DNA of 64,000 nucleotides from Nostoc sp. 'Lobaria pulmonaria (5183) cyanobiont' (GCF_002949795.1 NZ_CP026692.1:5440545-5504544), one strand, 5' to 3'; numbered from the stretch's first letter, positions 45,974 to 55,992 are shown. Numbers and translations are program-made. Notes: a model not told the origin generated them from the letters alone.

Positions 45974-47077
45974 TTAACAAATTCGTGGCAATTGGTCGCC
46001 TACCAACATATCAACAATTCTTTCTGCACCAAAAACTGTTTTTAACAATACGATACCTGGGGGTGAGGTAATAACTTCGCCAATAATACAAGCATCTTTG
46101 CCTGCTGGGTGTAATTTCATAGCAGATAAAACAGTTTCTGCATATTTCCCTGGCATCACTACAACTAATTTACCTTCATTAGCTAAATACAATGGGTCTA
46201 AACCGAGAATTTCGCAAACTCCGTTGACTTCTTCGCGCACTGGGATAGATTCTTCAAAGAGACGAATTCCCACATTAGAACTAAGGGCAAATTCATTTAA
46301 GACTGTGGCTAAACCACCGCGTGTGGCATCTCGCATAGCATGAACTTGAGGACATACATGCAGAATAGTTTCTACTAAACTATGTAGCGGCTGACAATCA
46401 CTTTCAATATTAGTTTCTAAAGCTAATTCCCCACGGGCAATTAAAATTGCTGTCCCATGATTGCCTATTTCACCATTAATTATTATTGTATCTCCCGGTT
46501 GAATATTGCGGGCGGAAATACTAACTCCTTGCGGGATGATACCAATACCAGCAGTATTAATAAATAGTTTATCAGCAGCACCACGATGTACAACTTTTGT
46601 GTCACCAGTGACAATTTTTACACCAGCTTTTTCTGCGGCTGCTTTCATGCTGGCTGCGACACGCCGTAAGGTTTCTACAGGTAATCCTTCTTCTAAAATT
46701 ACGCTACAAGTTAAATATAAAGGTTTAGCACCACTGACAGCTAAATCATTAACTGTGCCGTTGACGGCTAATTCTCCTATATCACTACCGGGAAAAAATA
46801 ACGGGTCTACAACATAAGAATCTGTTGTAAATGCTAGTCTGTCTCCTTGTTGCATGAGACTGGCTAAATTAAAGCTGGCTTGGTCTTCTAGTTGGGAGAG
46901 AATTGGATTATCAAAATTACTGACAAAGATATCATCTATTAAATCGCGCATGGCTTTACCACCGCTACCATGTGCGAGAGTTATATGAGTGTCTTGTATT
47001 TTACCTTGGCGACGGCGGGCTTGTTCTATTTTTTGGAATAGGGGATTTTGTATTGAGTTTGGGGGGGGAATATTCAT
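45974..47077 (-). CDS. hypE: Hydrogenase maturation protein HypE
   Basis: A 367-residue PurM-like ATPase beginning near residue 30 with ITLAHGSGGKAM and ending ...LPRIC. The C-terminal Cys is the residue that HypF carbamoylates and that HypE dehydrates to thiocyanate, source of the CN ligands of the NiFe site. It lies between hypD and hypA. Confidence 0.97.
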   Translation of the reverse strand: MNIPPPNSIQNPLFQKIEQARRRQGKIQDTHITLAHGSGGKAMRDLIDDIFVSNFDNPILSQLEDQASFNLASLMQQGDRLAFTTDSYVVDPLFFPGSDIGELAVNGTVNDLAVSGAKPLYLTCSVILEEGLPVETLRRVAASMKAAAEKAGVKIVTGDTKVVHRGAADKLFINTAGIGIIPQGVSISARNIQPGDTIIINGEIGNHGTAILIARGELALETNIESDCQPLHSLVETILHVCPQVHAMRDATRGGLATVLNEFALSSNVGIRLFEESIPVREEVNGVCEILGLDPLYLANEGKLVVVMPGKYAETVLSAMKLHPAGKDACIIGEVITSPPGIVLLKTVFGAERIVDMLVGDQLPRIC

Positions 47078-47119
47078 TTTAAAATGGAGGATTTTTTGAA
47101 ATTCAGAGTATTTGTGATA

Positions 47120-48304
47120 TTAGTCTGAGGAGAAGCCGCAGGCGGGGAGAGGTTCTTGAGTTATAGCTACTTTTGGTTTTTGGGCGATTGTTTTTTTGGC
47201 AATGTTGGAGAGTCGCCCATATTTGTAATAGGCTGCACAAGCACCTTCGGAAGATACCATGCAAGTACCGATTGGTGTTTCTGGTGTGCAAGCTGTACCG
47301 AATACTTTACACTCCCAAGGCTTTAAGACTCCTTTGAGAATTTCTCCACATTTACAAGCTTTATGGTCGGCTACTTTGAGATTAGGAATGGTAAATTTAA
47401 GTTCGGCATCAAATTGAGCATATTCAGATTGAATTTTTAATCCTGAATAGGGGATGTCACCTAAGCCGCGCCAATCAAAACTATCTCGCACGGCAAAAAC
47501 TTTATTTATGGCTTGCAGTGCTACTGTGTTCCCGCTTTTTTGGACAATTCTGTTATATTGGTTTTCAACTTCACAACGATTTTCTACTAGCTGTTGCAAT
47601 AGCATCCAAATTGATTGCAGAATATCTAAGGGTTCAAATCCTGAGACAACAATTGGCTTATTATATTGTTGGGAAATAAATTCATAAGGGTCAGTGCCAA
47701 TTACCATGCTGACATGGCCAGGCCCAACAAATCCATCAAGTTGTAAATCGGGATTATCTAATAGTGCTTTGAGGGCGGGAATCACAAGGACGTGATTGGA
47801 AAACATACTAAAGTTATGAATTTCTTCGGCTGCTGCTTGCAGGATGGTGAAAGCGGTGCTGGGGGCTGTGGTTTCAAAGCCTAAGGCGAAGAAGACTACT
47901 TCTTTGTCGGGGTTATCTCTGGCAATTTGCAGGCTGTCTAGGGGAGAGTACACCATACGGATGTCTGCACCTTGTGCCCTGGCTTGCAGTAAAGTTGTTT
48001 TGGAACCGGGAACTCGCATTGCGTCGCCAAAGGTGGCAAAAATGACGTTATGATTTTGGGAGATTGCGATCGCATCATCTAATCTCCCTTTTGGCATAAC
48101 GCATACTGGACAACCAGGCCCATGAATTAGTTCAATGGCTGGGGGTAAAATTTCTTCGATACCATATTTAAATATGGAATGGGTATGTCCGCCGCATACT
48201 TCCATGATTTTGATGGGTTTTTCTAGTCGATGGCATAATTTGGCGATTTCACGGCATAAGGCTTCAGCTTTTTCCGGTTCGCGGAATTCGTCAACATATT
48301 TCAT
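47120..48304 (-). CDS. hypD: Hydrogenase maturation Fe-S protein HypD
   Basis: A 394-residue protein. The family Cys motifs are present: MEVCGGHTH, HGPGCPVCVMP and GFETTAPST, then the [4Fe-4S] ligands in CKCGEILKG, WECKVFGTACTPE and GTCMVSSEGAC. With HypC it assembles Fe(CN)2CO. 176 bp behind hypC. Confidence 0.97.
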   Translation of the reverse strand: MKYVDEFREPEKAEALCREIAKLCHRLEKPIKIMEVCGGHTHSIFKYGIEEILPPAIELIHGPGCPVCVMPKGRLDDAIAISQNHNVIFATFGDAMRVPGSKTTLLQARAQGADIRMVYSPLDSLQIARDNPDKEVVFFALGFETTAPSTAFTILQAAAEEIHNFSMFSNHVLVIPALKALLDNPDLQLDGFVGPGHVSMVIGTDPYEFISQQYNKPIVVSGFEPLDILQSIWMLLQQLVENRCEVENQYNRIVQKSGNTVALQAINKVFAVRDSFDWRGLGDIPYSGLKIQSEYAQFDAELKFTIPNLKVADHKACKCGEILKGVLKPWECKVFGTACTPETPIGTCMVSSEGACAAYYKYGRLSNIAKKTIAQKPKVAITQEPLPACGFSSD

Positions 48305-48480
48305 AGGAAGTGAGGAGTGGTGAGTTTTATGTATCAGTTAATTTCGCTTTTGTGGGAATGAGTTTTTTTTTTACGAACCGCGAAGGGCGCGAAGGGCGCG
48401 AAGAAAGAAAGAAAGAAAGGCGTGAGTTTTAGACTCTTTCTCTGTACCTCTACGCTTATGCATAAGATAAAAAAGTTCTT
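48305..48480. repeat. hypC-hypD spacer with short tandem repeats
   Basis: Contains GAAGGGCGC repeated (48383-48402) followed by a GAAA microsatellite (48402-48419). A low-complexity spacer inside the hyp operon. Confidence 0.6.
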
Positions 48481-48741
48481 TTAAGTACTAATCCCTGTTT
48501 GTGCTGCTGCTAATTCTTGAAAGAGTTGTAATGTTTCTGCTGCTTCTTGTTCGTTAATTCGATTCATGGCAAAGCCAACATGCACCAGCACCCAATCGCC
48601 AATACAAGCTTCGAGGGGATGTTGTTCATCTACGATACAAGCAATATTTACTTCGCGCTTAACACCACCAATGTCAACTATGGCTAATTTATGCTTTATG
48701 TTGGTAATTTCTATAATTTGTCCGGGGATTCCTAAGCACAT
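48481..48741 (-). CDS. hypC: Hydrogenase maturation chaperone HypC
   Basis: 86 residues beginning MCLGIPGQI; Cys2 binds the Fe(CN)2CO unit. DWVLVHVGFAMNRI contains the conserved His. It carries the iron complex from HypD to the large subunit. 86 bp behind hypF. Confidence 0.97.
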   Translation of the reverse strand: MCLGIPGQIIEITNIKHKLAIVDIGGVKREVNIACIVDEQHPLEACIGDWVLVHVGFAMNRINEQEAAETLQLFQELAAAQTGIST

Positions 48742-48827
48742 TTTTTTCTTTAAGATAAACTAACCGCAGAGGCGCGGAGAACACAGAGAGAATTATTTGT
48801 GACGAAAAGGTTATGAAATATCAATTT

Positions 48828-51170
48828 TCAATGTATTAATTGTGCGGCGGCAATCACTGCTTGTCCTAAAGATAAGCCGCCGTCATTAGCTGGAACTAAG
48901 CTGTGAGTGAGTACTTTTATTCCTAATGTTTGTAATCGTTTGGTAACTTGCTCTAACAATATACAATTTTGAAAGACTCCTCCTGTTAAAGCTACCTGAT
49001 TAATCAGATTTTCTTGACAAAGATACTTAACCATTTCCACAATGGCATTAGCTAAACCTTTGTGAAATTTCGCAGCTATAACTGGTTCTGGAATCTGCTG
49101 CTGTAAGTCATTGAGTAAGGCTTGCCACATTGGGCGCGGGTCTATACAATAAATACTATCTGAAAAGCTAAAGTTAAAAGGATATATTGGCGTTTCTTTA
49201 TGATTATTTAAGCTACTAACATCTACTATAGCTTCCATTGCGATCGCAGCTTGTCCTTCATAGCTACATTCATCTCTATAAATACCGATAGCTGCTGCCA
49301 CTGCATCGAACAACCGCCCCACGGAAGAAGCTGGAGGAGAGTTAATTTTTTTCTCAATAAGTTGATTGAGTAGATTTAGTGGCTTGTTTTTCAGAAATTT
49401 TATGATTTCTAAATCAGCATACTGTTGTTGGCAATCATCCCAAAGGTTAGCAGCTATTAATTGGGCGTAGGTGTTACGCCAAGGCTGATAAATTGCTTGT
49501 TCACCACCAATCATTACTACTGGTTTAAATGTTGCTAGTCGTTGAAATTTTCGATAATCTGCTAAAAGAAATTCTCCGCCCCAGAGTGTACCATCATCAC
49601 CGTAGCCTAAACCATCTAAAGCGATACCTAATATTGGAGGTGAATCTAAAGGAATCTCATTTTCTGCCATGCAAGCAGCGATATGGGCGTGATGATGCTG
49701 GATTTGATGAATTGGGATTTGATTTGTCTTTGCTAGTTGTTTACCAAGTTTGCTTGAGAGGTATTCAGGATGTTTATCAAAAGTGATTATTTTTGGTTGA
49801 TGTTCAAATAAATTTAAGTATAAATTTAAAGTCTCTTGATAAGCATTGAAAGCCGCAGCATTTTCTAAATCTCCCAGGTGTTGAGAGATAATTGCTTCTC
49901 CTTCACGCAGTAAGCAAAAGGTATTTTTTAACTCACTACCCATTGCTAAAATTTGCGGGACATTGTGAAATCCTGGTGGTAAACTAATCGGTGCTGGTGC
50001 ATATCCTCTGGCACGGCGAATTGTTTGAGCTTTATTACCCGTAACACGCACAACCGAATCATCTACCCGATTAATAATCTCTCGATTGTGAAAGAGGAAA
50101 TAATCAGCGATTGTCCCTAATTTATTTCTTGCTTCCTGATTATCAATACATTGTGGTTCATCGGCTAGATTGCCACTTGTTAAAACAATTGGGCGATTCA
50201 TCCGCCGCAGAATTAAATGATGTAAAGGCGTATAAGGTAGCATAAAACCGAGGCTATTTTGCCCCGATGCTATCGATGATGCTACTACTTTTTTACCTGT
50301 CGCTTGTAGTAAAACAATTGGTGCAGCAGAACTTGCCAATAATTCCTTTTCTTTAGCGTTAACAGTGCAATATTCTTCAATTACCTCAATATCTCGCGCC
50401 ATTAAAGCAAAAGGTTTATAATAGCGCCTTTTGCGCTGACGTAGTTTTTGTACAACGGTTTCCTGAGTTGCATCGCAAGCCAGATGAATACCACCTAACC
50501 CTTTAATTGCTACAATTTCACCCTTTTGCAACAAGGTACAAACGGCATCAACATCATCCAGCATAGAAAACATGGAAGCAGTAACCGATTTCCCATCAGC
50601 GCGTTCTAACCAAGCTGTGGGGCCACAAACATAACAAGCTACAGGTTGGGCATGAAAACGGCGGTTTTCAACATCATGGTATTCCTTTGCACATTCGGGA
50701 CATATAGCAAACGCAGACATACTGGTATTGCATCTGTCGTAAGGAATCGCACGAATAATACTCAGGCGGGGGCCGCAATGAGTACAGTTAGTAAAAGGGT
50801 AGCGATAAAAGCGGCTAAAGGGGTCGAATATTTCTTGTTGACATTGCGAACAAGTAGCTGCATCAGGGGTAATTTCTGTTTTAATGGCATTACTGACACT
50901 AGTAGAAATCACAAAATTATCAAATTTTAATTCACCTTCATAAGGAGTTCTAATTATCTGATTAATTTTTGCCAACGGTGGACATTCTGTTTGCAATCTG
51001 GCAATAAATTTGGTTATTTCTTCCTCACTACCAGATACCTTAATTAAAACACCTTGGCCATCATTACAAACATCTCCACGCAAACCGCAGGCTTTAGCAA
51101 GACGATATACAGTAGGGCGAAAACCTACTCCTTGAACAGTACCATTAACTCTAATTTCTTCAGTCGGCAT
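48828..51170 (-). CDS. hypF: Carbamoyltransferase HypF
   Basis: A 780-residue protein with the complete HypF layout: acylphosphatase domain (1-90, GTVQGVGFRPTVYRLA), two Cys4 zinc fingers (about 105-185: CSQC, CTHC, CPEC, CYVC), a YrdC-like domain (about 200-385) and a Kae1-like C terminus with HHHAHIAACMAEN. It makes carbamoyl-AMP and passes the group to HypE. The start overlaps the NHL gene by 11 nt. Confidence 0.97.
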   Translation of the reverse strand: MPTEEIRVNGTVQGVGFRPTVYRLAKACGLRGDVCNDGQGVLIKVSGSEEEITKFIARLQTECPPLAKINQIIRTPYEGELKFDNFVISTSVSNAIKTEITPDAATCSQCQQEIFDPFSRFYRYPFTNCTHCGPRLSIIRAIPYDRCNTSMSAFAICPECAKEYHDVENRRFHAQPVACYVCGPTAWLERADGKSVTASMFSMLDDVDAVCTLLQKGEIVAIKGLGGIHLACDATQETVVQKLRQRKRRYYKPFALMARDIEVIEEYCTVNAKEKELLASSAAPIVLLQATGKKVVASSIASGQNSLGFMLPYTPLHHLILRRMNRPIVLTSGNLADEPQCIDNQEARNKLGTIADYFLFHNREIINRVDDSVVRVTGNKAQTIRRARGYAPAPISLPPGFHNVPQILAMGSELKNTFCLLREGEAIISQHLGDLENAAAFNAYQETLNLYLNLFEHQPKIITFDKHPEYLSSKLGKQLAKTNQIPIHQIQHHHAHIAACMAENEIPLDSPPILGIALDGLGYGDDGTLWGGEFLLADYRKFQRLATFKPVVMIGGEQAIYQPWRNTYAQLIAANLWDDCQQQYADLEIIKFLKNKPLNLLNQLIEKKINSPPASSVGRLFDAVAAAIGIYRDECSYEGQAAIAMEAIVDVSSLNNHKETPIYPFNFSFSDSIYCIDPRPMWQALLNDLQQQIPEPVIAAKFHKGLANAIVEMVKYLCQENLINQVALTGGVFQNCILLEQVTKRLQTLGIKVLTHSLVPANDGGLSLGQAVIAAAQLIH

Positions 51171-52377
51171 AGTTAAACTGCCACAGCAATATTCGGTTAT
51201 TTCCAGAATCAGCGATTACCGCCGTATTGCCACAAATTTTTATCCCGTAACACCAATTTAAGCTGTCTCGTTTTGGCAGTCCGAAATTCCGATTTTCACC
51301 TTTACTTTGAAAATCTATTTGTGCTGCCAACCCATCTGCCATTACACCTTGCAATGATAAAATTGATTCTGGCTTTCTCCATCCTAACAAACGAGAATTA
51401 GCAGTATCTGCAACTACTAACCAATCTCCAGTCACCCCTACACCATAAGGCATACTCAAGCTACTAGCACTAGGATAATAAACTCCTTGATTCATTTCCA
51501 CAAAATCAAAGTTTTTTTGTCCTAAAACTACTGCACAAGGGGCATTATTTTCTGTTGGTATTCCCTGCCAAATCATTATTCGGTGATTACCTGCATCGCT
51601 GACAACCAGATTTTCTCCCCAAAAGGTGATGTCGTGACACCAACGCATACTCGCTGCGGTTGCAGAACCACCGCCGTTTTCATTGCGAGATATCATATCC
51701 GGTTGTCCTAAAACTAAATCAGCCGGTTGACCATTTTCTGTTGGTAACTGATGCCAAATTAATAGTCTTCGATTACCAGTGTCAGCAATAAATAGCCGTC
51801 CTTGATAATAGAAAATACCATAAGGCCAGTGCATTGTCCTAGCAGATGCTGCTTGATTTCCTCGATTTGGTTCATTATCGGTAAAATTCACTTGCCCTAA
51901 TACCAAATCTGCTGGAACATTGTTATCTTCTGGTAAGTTTTTCCAAATCAAAACCCGATGATTCCAAGCATCTGCTACAGCTAACCCTTCGCCGCAAGCA
52001 CAAATTCCAGTTGGTACACTTAAGGTTGCCTTTCCCGGTGTATTTTTAGCATTTTGTCCTTCATGATAAAAATCAGGTTGTCCAATTACCCAATCAGCCG
52101 ATTGACTATCTCTTGTGGGTAAATTCTGCCATCCTAATAATCGATGATGTCCGGTATCTGATACCCATAACGGGCCAGTTTCTGATACTAAACAAGCACC
52201 ACGAGGCCCAAACATTGTTACGGGACTGGGTGCTACAGGTATGACTAATTGTTCTGGTTCAATAATGTTGCCTAAAATTACCTCTGCACCTTGAGGTGAT
52301 AGAGGTAATTCTTGATAAATTTCTGTTGCTTCTAGCGGTAATTGTGATATGGGATTAATTTTGATTGGGATATCCAT
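51160..52377 (-). CDS. NHL-repeat protein of the extended hyp unit
   Basis: About 405 residues from ATG 52377 (MDIPIKINP); an extension to TTG 52386 is possible. Five or more NHL-type blades of the form VADAWNHRVLIWKNLP, IADTGNRRLLIWHQLP, VSDAGNHRIMIWQGIP, VADTANSRLLGWRKP and IADSGNNRILLWQ form a beta propeller. No signal peptide is evident. In Nostoc relatives the genes before hypF, including an NHL protein, are co-transcribed with hyp and thought to help in HupS maturation. Its stop overlaps the hypF start. Confidence 0.9.
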   Translation of the reverse strand: MDIPIKINPISQLPLEATEIYQELPLSPQGAEVILGNIIEPEQLVIPVAPSPVTMFGPRGACLVSETGPLWVSDTGHHRLLGWQNLPTRDSQSADWVIGQPDFYHEGQNAKNTPGKATLSVPTGICACGEGLAVADAWNHRVLIWKNLPEDNNVPADLVLGQVNFTDNEPNRGNQAASARTMHWPYGIFYYQGRLFIADTGNRRLLIWHQLPTENGQPADLVLGQPDMISRNENGGGSATAASMRWCHDITFWGENLVVSDAGNHRIMIWQGIPTENNAPCAVVLGQKNFDFVEMNQGVYYPSASSLSMPYGVGVTGDWLVVADTANSRLLGWRKPESILSLQGVMADGLAAQIDFQSKGENRNFGLPKRDSLNWCYGIKICGNTAVIADSGNNRILLWQFNYAD

Positions 52378-52579
52378 GAACCGCAAATAGACGCTGATAA
52401 TTATTTAAAAACATTAATGTTGATTAGCGTGTAACAACAGTAACAGTTTAGCATTATGCTTTTTTCAAATTAAGTTAAAACCTTTAATCAACTTCCGTAT
52501 TAATCAAGCTTAAAAAAATCTAGCTAATAGTAATTTTTGCTACATAGCGAATCTTCGGCATGAGTGCGCGATATACTGA

Positions 52580-52945
52580 AATGAGAAAGCAAACTGGGGT
52601 TTGAGAAAGTAAAAGCTCATTTTGCTTGCGGAAAACACTAAAATGAGTAAGTCAAATCACCTTTTGCTTGCGGAAAACACCAAAATGAGTAAGCAAACTG
52701 GGGTTTGAATAAGTCAAATGACCTTTTGCTTGCGGAAAACACCAAAATGAGTAAGCAAACTGGGGTTTGAATAAGTCAAATGCCATTTTGAGAAAGTAAT
52801 ATGTCATTTTGCTTTCTCAAAACACTAAAATCGTTACCTGAATTACACAAATGAGAATGAATTCAGGGATATTGAGAAAGCATTTAGGCATTTTGCTTGC
52901 ACAAGACACTGAAATAAATACGCGAACTACTGAAATGAAAAAGCA
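52580..52945. repeat. Degenerate 62-bp tandem repeat inside the hyp unit
   Basis: The 62-bp unit beginning GCTTGCGGAAAACACC starts at 52666 and 52728 in two almost identical copies, with a 42-bp deleted copy from 52624 and broken copies (TGAGAAAG, TTTGCTTTCTCAAAACACTAAAAT) on either side. The core pairs ACCTTTTGCTTGCGG with CAAACTGGGG and TGAGTAAGC. It fills most of the 626-bp gap between the NHL gene and the NifU-Rieske gene. No coding potential. Confidence 0.8.
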
Positions 52946-53003
52946 AAGTAGCTGTGATTGACTAATTGTCAAGTATATTTGCTGAAATGTTACCTTTGCA
53001 TGA

Positions 53004-53849
53004 TCATTTTTGCAGTTTCACAAAAACCTTATCGTCTTTAATCCTCACTTGATACGACTGAAGCGAAACATCAGGTGCAGTTAAGCATTCACCTGTCTCT
53101 AACTTATACTGAAATCCGTGGGAAGGACAGGTAATAATACCATTTTCAACCTTACCCTTTTCTAAGGGAGATCCTAGATGAGCGCAAGCATTAAGGTAAC
53201 ATTTTACTGTAGTACCTTGACGATGTAAAATTAGTGAATTACCAGCAAGTTGTACTGCTACTACACTAAATTCAGGAACTTCATCAATAGTTGCTACTTT
53301 GATCCAAGTAGAAGTTATTTTGGCAGAAAAGGGACTGATTAAACCAGAATTAGCGTTGTTAACAGTAGGGTTGTTATTGACTGCAACTACTTTGGTAATT
53401 TCAGGACAATGGTTTTTTATTGCCTGTTCTACTCCTTGAGATAAAGTCAAAGTAGAAGTTGGACAACTGCTACAAGTTCCAATTAATCTGACTTCTACTG
53501 TATCTGGTGGCTTAATTGCCACCAATTCTACATCTCCATTATGGCTTTTTAAATCTGGGCGAACTTCTTCAAGGGCTGTCTGAATGCGCTGTGCTAATGG
53601 TGGTTTTGGTGGTTTAACTAGTTCGTGATACAGTAGTACTGCATACACTACTTCATCTGCAACAGCATGACGCAAAGCTGGCATTGATTCTTGTTTTAAG
53701 CTTTTAATCAAACTAGTCAATGCAGCTTTATGCAAAGCTTCAATTGCCCTTTTTAAACCCACTGCTACACACCGTTGGCTTTCATCCCAATCGGATATAA
53801 TTGCCTCAAAACGATTAATTTCCTGAACTAATTCTTCAAGATTGGGCAT
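53004..53849 (-). CDS. NifU-like/Rieske fusion protein of the extended hyp unit
   Basis: 281 residues from ATG 53849; the frame reaches TTG 53876. An N-terminal helical region (about 1-85), a NifU C-terminal-like Fe-S scaffold domain (about 88-155) with GTCSSCPTS, and a Rieske [2Fe-2S] domain (about 180-280) with CAHLG and CPSHG. The combination of Fe-S scaffold and Rieske domain, placed in a hydrogenase maturation unit, suggests a role in building or inserting the Fe-S clusters of HupS. This is inference from family and context. Confidence 0.9.
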   Translation of the reverse strand: MPNLEELVQEINRFEAIISDWDESQRCVAVGLKRAIEALHKAALTSLIKSLKQESMPALRHAVADEVVYAVLLYHELVKPPKPPLAQRIQTALEEVRPDLKSHNGDVELVAIKPPDTVEVRLIGTCSSCPTSTLTLSQGVEQAIKNHCPEITKVVAVNNNPTVNNANSGLISPFSAKITSTWIKVATIDEVPEFSVVAVQLAGNSLILHRQGTTVKCYLNACAHLGSPLEKGKVENGIITCPSHGFQYKLETGECLTAPDVSLQSYQVRIKDDKVFVKLQK

Positions 53850-53894
53850 GGGTATTGGAAAACAACTAACAAACAACTAATGACTAATGACAAT

Positions 53895-54119
53895 TCACTT
53901 CATTTTGAAGTCTTTGAGAAGAAATGGCATAATCATACCCGTCACTAAGCTAGATAATATTATTGGTATGTAGAAAGGAATTGGTGCTTGTGCGAGTAAT
54001 ACTAGCAAGAAGAAACCTACAGCACTACCAATAGCAGTTTGCTTGACAAAATACACTGGGTCGCGTAGTAGCTTTCCTTTCAAAAATAACTTGGCAGAAA
54101 ACCAACCTATCTCTAACAT
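53895..54119 (-). CDS. Small membrane protein of the extended hyp unit (second)
   Basis: 74 residues from ATG 54119, chosen because GGAG precedes it; upstream codons in this frame are only the shadow of the neighbouring gene. Hydrophobic helices near residues 26-42 and 47-65, and a basic end (LLKDFKMK). It starts 8 bp after the stop of the preceding small gene. Function unknown. Confidence 0.8.
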   Translation of the reverse strand: MLEIGWFSAKLFLKGKLLRDPVYFVKQTAIGSAVGFFLLVLLAQAPIPFYIPIILSSLVTGMIMPFLLKDFKMK

Positions 54120-54127
54120 ATTTTCTC

Positions 54128-54394
54128 CTAATAATTTGTCAATAAATTTAAGGCAGCAAGCCCTAAAAGGATAGCAGGAATTACACCAGCAGGGGCAAAT
54201 AATGCACCAAGCATTGCTGAAAACTGATAGCCTATATCTTTCCCAGCTAATAGCATTCCACCAATTGCACCGCCGACCATAGACAAGGCTGCTGCTATGA
54301 TTAACCACACGAATTCTGTTGCTATATTCAGATCACCATCTGCTAAACTTGTGAGAAAATTTATCACATTTGGGTAGGTTAAAATATCTCTCAT
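54128..54394 (-). CDS. Small membrane protein of the extended hyp unit (first)
   Basis: 88 residues with two or three hydrophobic stretches (about 28-50, 57-82) rich in Gly/Ala. A good ribosome site GAGGAAAA precedes the ATG. It is followed by a second small membrane protein gene, and this pair, the TPR gene, the NifU-Rieske gene and the NHL gene make up the five-gene leader of the hyp unit. Function unknown. Confidence 0.8.
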   Translation of the reverse strand: MRDILTYPNVINFLTSLADGDLNIATEFVWLIIAAALSMVGGAIGGMLLAGKDIGYQFSAMLGALFAPAGVIPAILLGLAALNLLTNY

Positions 54395-54535
54395 GCTGTT
54401 TTTTCCTCATTATTAAAGTTAAAAGTGAAGAGTGAAATATAGTGAGTTTTGTATGCAATACACTTTGACCTCTATCCTAAAAAGAGAGAGGCTTTGAATC
54501 TTACTCCCTTTCTCTTGTAGGGAAGGGGCTGGGGG

Positions 54536-54573
54536 TTAGGTCTGTATTGGACTACACTGAGAAGCACTATAGA
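54536..54573. repeat. Dispersed repeat, copy 2
   Basis: Second copy of the motif at 38741-38779, here between the TPR gene and the small membrane protein gene of the hyp unit. Confidence 0.65.
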
Positions 54574-54590
54574 TCCATAACTCATAACTC

Positions 54591-55559
54591 TTAATCCTTC
54601 ATTTCTGCTTTGACATCTTCTAGCGCTTGAAGTACTACCTCTACTTGTGCAATTTGTTGGTATTCTGTAAATATTTCTAAAGCATCTTGATAGTAGACAC
54701 GCGCTTGCAAAAGGTTTTTAGGATTACCAGCTTCTGGTTTTTCCTGGTCGTCTGGTAAATTGAATAAGGCATTGGCTTTATTGGAAATTGTGTTAGCGTA
54801 TTCTAGAGGTGTATCTTTAGAGTTACGCACTTTTAGGGCTTCGTCATAAGCTGCGATCGCTCTTAAATTATTCTCCACAGGATGGGAACTCACTAAATAT
54901 TGCAAAGCGTTACCTAAATTGTTTTGCAACATCGCATATTCTCTAGGATGATCAATCAAGTTAATATGCTTTAGTGCCACCTCAAATGATTGCACAGCTA
55001 ACCCTTGACGCAAGTATTCCCGTTCCGATGCTAGGGGCATAGAAAGGTAAGCGATCGCAATATTGTTATACAAAATCGCGTATTCTTGAGGGTAATCTTC
55101 CCAAGTAAACACCCGCAACGCCTCATGATAAGCCTGGATGCTATCAGTTATCCGCGCCAAATTGAATGGCACTAGCGACTGCAACACCAGCCCAAAATTC
55201 ATCTGCGTCTCTGCCACTTCCTCTGGCGTTGCTAATTGTTGTAAAATCGGTAATGCCTCTTCATAACCGACTTTCGCTTGCATCAACAGTTGGTAATCAG
55301 CATCCGGTATTGCCTGTAATGTCCCCGCCATACCCACTTGGGCCCTGGCTTTCAGTAGGGGATATTCCTCACCACACATTTCATAGGCCCGGTAATATAA
55401 CCCAACTGCATTTCGCAAGTCTTGGGCAGCTTTGGGCTTTTTTTGAAAGCCCTGTGCTATCTCGATCAGCATTTGGATTTTTTCCTCTGCTGTAGCTGAC
55501 TCCGATGCAACAGCTGCGATCGCAGCCTTGACTGCTGAATCTGTAATGCTGGGGGTCAT
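54591..55559 (-). CDS. TPR-like protein at the head of the extended hyp unit
   Basis: About 322 residues from ATG 55559 (MTPSITDSAV); GTG 55601 would add 14 residues, and neither start has a strong ribosome site. All-helical, with repeated units ending YNNIAIAYLSMP, QNNLGNALQYLV, SNKANALFNLP typical of tetratricopeptide repeats. Probably a scaffold protein. It is 196 bp before the small membrane protein genes and heads the series that leads to hypB. Confidence 0.8.
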   Translation of the reverse strand: MTPSITDSAVKAAIAAVASESATAEEKIQMLIEIAQGFQKKPKAAQDLRNAVGLYYRAYEMCGEEYPLLKARAQVGMAGTLQAIPDADYQLLMQAKVGYEEALPILQQLATPEEVAETQMNFGLVLQSLVPFNLARITDSIQAYHEALRVFTWEDYPQEYAILYNNIAIAYLSMPLASEREYLRQGLAVQSFEVALKHINLIDHPREYAMLQNNLGNALQYLVSSHPVENNLRAIAAYDEALKVRNSKDTPLEYANTISNKANALFNLPDDQEKPEAGNPKNLLQARVYYQDALEIFTEYQQIAQVEVVLQALEDVKAEMKD

Positions 55560-55992
55560 AACTCTGCCGTACTCTAGCCAATTGGGAATTGAGTCCAACA
55601 CCCATGAATGATCAAGACACGTTTATGTGTCTAGTCACGGGCCATACTGATTTACGCAGGCTTCGAGTCCTTTAGGCGGAATTCCCCTTTTTTGTTTGAT
55701 ACTAAGGATGAGTTACTGGCGATTAGGGAAGAGTTTTCCCAGTACCCAATACCCAATCCCCAGTCATTAAAATATAAAACACCCTATTTCTAAAATTCTA
55801 GGGGGAAATTGCTAATATTAATGTCAGCTTTAAACACCTAATATTTTTTAAATACTTTTTGTATCATCATCTTATACAATTTCAAGATTTTTTATTGAAT
55901 TGTTAACATACATAATATTTAGTGTACTTGAAATAGTCGCCACTGGATCGTCGAAGTGTAAAATACGTTAATCAACTGTAAAACAAGTTCCC
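55560..55992. promoter_or_regulatory. Divergent spacer, expected promoter of the extended hyp unit
   Basis: 433 bp between the TPR gene and a divergent nuclease-like gene. It contains a CAGTACCCAATACCCAATCCCC repeat (55739-55760). A promoter for the hyp series should be here; no perfect GTA-N8-TAC NtcA site was found. Confidence 0.45.

Noticed and set aside
52580..52945. CRISPR array
   Set aside because: The 62-bp units follow each other directly without unique spacers, and no cas gene is near.
53895..54308. Open frame of 137 codons covering the second small membrane protein of the hyp unit
   Set aside because: Its first 63 codons are only the other frame of the preceding small gene; the ribosome site and hydrophobic pattern support ATG 54119.
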